The notes beneath the pieces are model-generated. The model was not told where the DNA came from, did no database searches, and saw nothing but the letters and a program-made list of their open reading frames with translations. Positions 61,372-64,000 of a stretch of DNA of 64,000 nucleotides are shown one piece after another (the stretch's first letter is position 1; each line of letters opens with the position of its first letter). This DNA is from Aquicoccus porphyridii (GTDB taxonomy: Bacteria; Pseudomonadota; Alphaproteobacteria; Rhodobacterales; Rhodobacteraceae): contig NZ_VINQ01000007.1 of the NCBI RefSeq assembly GCF_008369105.1, forward strand, positions 37,962 to 101,961. Direction: 5' to 3'. Made by a program: the position numbers and the translations under genes.

Positions 61372-62859
61372 ATGAAGCATGCCGCCGGGGCGCTGTTATC
61401 GTCCATAAAGATAGACCGCAATTCGCGCAAAACGGTCAGCGTGCAGCTCTACATGGCGCTTCGCGACATCCTGCTTTCCGGTGGCCTGCCCCCGGGCGAA
61501 CGGCTCCCCGCGACCCGCACGCTGGCGAAAGAAACGGGTGTGTCGCGCACCACCGTGATCGACGCCATCGACCGGCTGGTCTCCGAAGGCATGCTCGTCT
61601 CCCGCGTGGGCGCCGGCACCTTCGTCAGCGAAACACTGGAAAACCAGCGCCCCGTCGCCACCCAGCCCGACGCGCCCCATAGCAGCCCCAACCCGCGTCT
61701 CTCCTACGCGATCAGCCATGCCGAAAAGGATTACGCCACCCGCACCTGGCTACCACATGAACCCCGCGCCTTCGTCACCGCGCTGCCGGCGCTCGACGCC
61801 TTTCCCGTCGCCCACTGGTCGCGCCTCTCCGCGCGCCACCTGCGCGGCGCGCGCAGCGACGTGATGGGCTACGGCCAACCCAAGGGGCTCGAGGCGCTGC
61901 GCCGCGCCATCGCCACCCATCTGAGCGCGCTCAAGGGCATCCGCTGCCACCACGAGCAGATCTTCATCACCTGCGGCGCGCAGCACGCCTTCTCGCTGAT
62001 CGGGCGACTGCTGCTCAACCCGGGCGACCGGGTCTGGATGGAAAATCCCGGCGCCTCCGGCGCCCGCAACGCGCTTCTGTCGGAAGGTGCCGAACTCGTC
62101 CCGGTCGACGTCGACGAACAGGGGCTGGCCGTCTCGGACGGGCTCGCCAAGGCTCCGCATTTCCGCCTCGCCTTCGTGACCCCCTCGCACCAGCAGCCCC
62201 TCGGCCACGTCATGTCGCTCAGCCGCCGGTTCGAGCTCCTTCAGGCCGCCGAAGAGGCGCAGGCCCTCATCATCGAAGACGATTACGACGGCGAATTCTA
62301 TTACGGCAGCGCCGCCCAGCCCGCCCTGCGTGGCACCGACAATGCCGGCCGGGTGCTCTATGTCGGCACCTTCTCCAAATCGCTCTTCCCGTCGCTCCGG
62401 CTGGGCTTCGTGCTGGTGCCGGAACGCATGACCGACATATTCGACCGCATGTTCCAGTTCTGGGCCAGCGGCCCGCCCACCGCCACGCAGGCGATCGTCG
62501 CCGACTTCATGGACGAGGGCCATTTCGCCACCCATATCCGCCTGATGCGCCGGCTCTACAAGGCCCGGTACGACGCGCTGGTCGAGGCCTCCCGGTTGCT
62601 GCCCGACTGCGTTGCGCTGCAGGAAACCGCAAGCGGCTTCCACACCCCCGCCTTCATATCCGGCAATGTCGACGAACAGGCCCTCGTCTCGCAGGCCGCG
62701 GAAAAGGGCGTCACGCTCGCGCCGCTGTCGCGATACTGCCTTGACCCGATCGGCAAATCCGGGCTTGTCTTGGGCTTCGGCAGCGTTGCCCCGGAAGAAA
62801 TTCACCGGGGCATCGAGGCGATCCGCGACCTGCCTGCATGGCGCGGGAAATTGGTCTGA
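61372..62859 (+). CDS. MocR-family regulator with aminotransferase-like domain
   Basis: A 495-residue chimera of a GntR-type winged helix (LYMALRDILLSGGLPPGERLPATRTLAKETGVSRTTV) and a fold-type I aminotransferase-like domain. VMGYGQPKGLEALRRAIATHL, IIEDDYDGEFYY and the PLP lysine in VGTFSKSLFPSLRLGF are intact. Members respond to PLP with an amino compound such as GABA, taurine or a polyamine derivative. It is followed after 111 bases by a FAD amine oxidase, its likely target. The start at 61372 has GGAGA upstream. Confidence 0.91.
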   Translation: MKHAAGALLSSIKIDRNSRKTVSVQLYMALRDILLSGGLPPGERLPATRTLAKETGVSRTTVIDAIDRLVSEGMLVSRVGAGTFVSETLENQRPVATQPDAPHSSPNPRLSYAISHAEKDYATRTWLPHEPRAFVTALPALDAFPVAHWSRLSARHLRGARSDVMGYGQPKGLEALRRAIATHLSALKGIRCHHEQIFITCGAQHAFSLIGRLLLNPGDRVWMENPGASGARNALLSEGAELVPVDVDEQGLAVSDGLAKAPHFRLAFVTPSHQQPLGHVMSLSRRFELLQAAEEAQALIIEDDYDGEFYYGSAAQPALRGTDNAGRVLYVGTFSKSLFPSLRLGFVLVPERMTDIFDRMFQFWASGPPTATQAIVADFMDEGHFATHIRLMRRLYKARYDALVEASRLLPDCVALQETASGFHTPAFISGNVDEQALVSQAAEKGVTLAPLSRYCLDPIGKSGLVLGFGSVAPEEIHRGIEAIRDLPAWRGKLV

Positions 62860-62970
62860 TCATTTTGTCAAATTGGATATGAAGTAAGGGCCAATCGTCA
62901 CCTAGCGTTTATCACTGATAACCCGCGCAAGGCGGCGCACGCCATATCCTTGCGCGTCCGGAGGAACCAG

Positions 62971-64000
62971 ATGGTCGCCAAGACCCCGAACGCACAGCAT
63001 CATCAATGCTACTGGCTCGACGATGTCGGCCCGGCCCCGGAATTTTCCGGCGCGCTGCCCAAATCCGCCGATGTCGTGGTCGTGGGCTCGGGCTATACCG
63101 GGCTGAACGCGGCCATCGAAACGGCGCGCGGCGGGCGCTCCACGCTGGTGCTCGACGCCGAAGACCCGGGCTACGGATGCAGCACCCGCAATGGCGGCCA
63201 GATCAGCACCAGCATCAAGCCGACTGTCGAGAAACTCGCGGCGAAATTCGGCCAGCAGAAGGCCCGCGCCATCCGCGGCGAGGGGGCTTCGGCCCTCGCA
63301 TGGATCGGCGATTTCATCCGCGCCGAGGGACTCGACTGCGATTTCCGCAATGTCGGTCGCTTCCACGCCGCACACACGCCCGACAGCTACGAAACCCTCG
63401 CCCGCGATGCCGAGAAGCTGCGCGCCGACGAAAACATTGAAAGCTTCGCCGTCCCCCGTTCCGAGCAGAAGAAGGAACTGGGCACCGACACCTATCACGG
63501 CGGCGTCGTCTATCCGCAACACTGCTCGCTGCACCCGGCCAAATACCATCGCGGCCTGCTTCGGCTGGCTTCGAAGGCGGGCGCGCAAATCCTCGGGCAC
63601 TGCACCGTCACCGCCATCGAGAGAACGGCCAAGGGCTTCCGCGTCACGACGGCGAAGGGCCACGTGGATGCGCGCGACGTCGTGGTCGCCACCAACGGCT
63701 ACACCACCGGCCTGACGCCGTGGCTGCAACGCCGCGTCATCCCCATCGGAAGCTACATCATCGCCACCGAGGAATTGCCCGAAACACTGGTCGACGAGCT
63801 CTTCCCCACCGACCGGATCGCCAGCGACACCTTCAAGGTTCTCTACTACTACCGCGCCTCGCCCGACCGGAAACGCATCCTGTTCGGCGGCCGCGTCTCG
63901 GCGGCCGAGACCGACCCAGAGATAAGCGGCCCCCGCCTCCGTGAAAGCATGTGCCGCATCTTCCCCCAGTTGGCAGACCGCCAGATCACCCATTCCTGGG
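62971..64000 (+). CDS. FAD-dependent amine/amino-acid oxidase (DAO, PuuB-like), 3' end cut by window
   Basis: The open frame runs from the ATG at 62971 to the end of the window without a stop (343 codons seen). The FAD-binding Rossmann motif is VVVVGSGYTGLNAAIETARGG near residue 35, and the second diagnostic block is GCSTRNGGQISTSIKP near residue 69. PAKYHRGLLRLASKAGAQIL and VVVATNGYT follow, as in gamma-glutamylputrescine oxidase (PuuB/OrdL). The substrate is likely a polyamine or secondary amino acid. A GAGGA site precedes the start. A missing C terminus of about 80-100 residues is expected. Confidence 0.87.
   Translation, partial: MVAKTPNAQHHQCYWLDDVGPAPEFSGALPKSADVVVVGSGYTGLNAAIETARGGRSTLVLDAEDPGYGCSTRNGGQISTSIKPTVEKLAAKFGQQKARAIRGEGASALAWIGDFIRAEGLDCDFRNVGRFHAAHTPDSYETLARDAEKLRADENIESFAVPRSEQKKELGTDTYHGGVVYPQHCSLHPAKYHRGLLRLASKAGAQILGHCTVTAIERTAKGFRVTTAKGHVDARDVVVATNGYTTGLTPWLQRRVIPIGSYIIATEELPETLVDELFPTDRIASDTFKVLYYYRASPDRKRILFGGRVSAAETDPEISGPRLRESMCRIFPQLADRQITHSW

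Overview
The window looks like chromosome of a marine-type Rhodobacteraceae (Roseobacter group) alphaproteobacterium. The backbone is GC-rich. It carries an F1-ATPase operon (atpHAGDC) without the F0 genes, ribF next to a YcgN-type protein and a threonine aldolase, prs, gloB, and many ABC, LysR, GntR and MocR modules typical of this group. The organism is inferred from gene content and protein flavour; there is no rRNA in the window.

Layout. 1-15.9 kb is core chromosome: HAD hydrolase, MaoC hydratase, ribF/YcgN/ltaE in overlapping order, a hydrolase and thiol-isomerase pair, prs, a LysE exporter, an H-type lectin protein, the atp operon on the minus strand, a methyltransferase and gloB. A tRNA-Ser(GCU) lies at 15989-16078.

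16.06-42.42 kb is an integrated genomic island of about 26.3 kb. Its tyrosine integrase starts just downstream of the tRNA, and the last 16 bases of the tRNA gene are repeated exactly at 42403-42418 (attL/attR). The left arm holds an AlpA-like protein, a replication-initiator-like protein, mobC, a MobA relaxase with two small mob genes nested inside it, and a stub of a type IV secretion locus (a secreted protein and a VirB6-like channel). The middle is cargo: a DUF3825 protein, an AraC regulator, an isoquinoline-oxidoreductase-like molybdoenzyme with its cytochrome c, an IS110 transposase, a CoiA-like nuclease and a PrlF/YhaV toxin-antitoxin pair. The right arm (34.2-41.8 kb) is a nucleotide-signalling and defence cluster in two divergent arms. 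The minus arm has a two-domain TIR protein, a SLOG protein, a Nudix hydrolase, a membrane-anchored unknown and a glycosyltransferase. The plus arm has a ThsB-like TIR protein, an Nmad2 protein, a MazG-like NTP pyrophosphohydrolase and a uracil-DNA-glycosylase-family protein. This is the best candidate for an undescribed system, possibly a split Thoeris-like defence with added nucleotide-processing genes.

42.4-64 kb is chromosome again. It starts with debris at the island edge (an ada N-terminal remnant, an IS6-family remnant) around a saccharopine-dehydrogenase-like reductase with a divergent TetR and twin operators. Then come a LysR regulator divergent from an ALDH7/aminotransferase pair (probable lysine or similar amino-acid catabolism), a PaiB-like protein, and a complete peptide-type ABC transporter with a C45 acyltransferase and an alpha/beta hydrolase, facing a GntR regulator and an HSL-type esterase. 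After these lie an NAD(P)-binding reductase facing an HxlR regulator, an enolase-superfamily enzyme facing a MocR regulator, and a FAD amine/amino-acid oxidase cut off by the window end.
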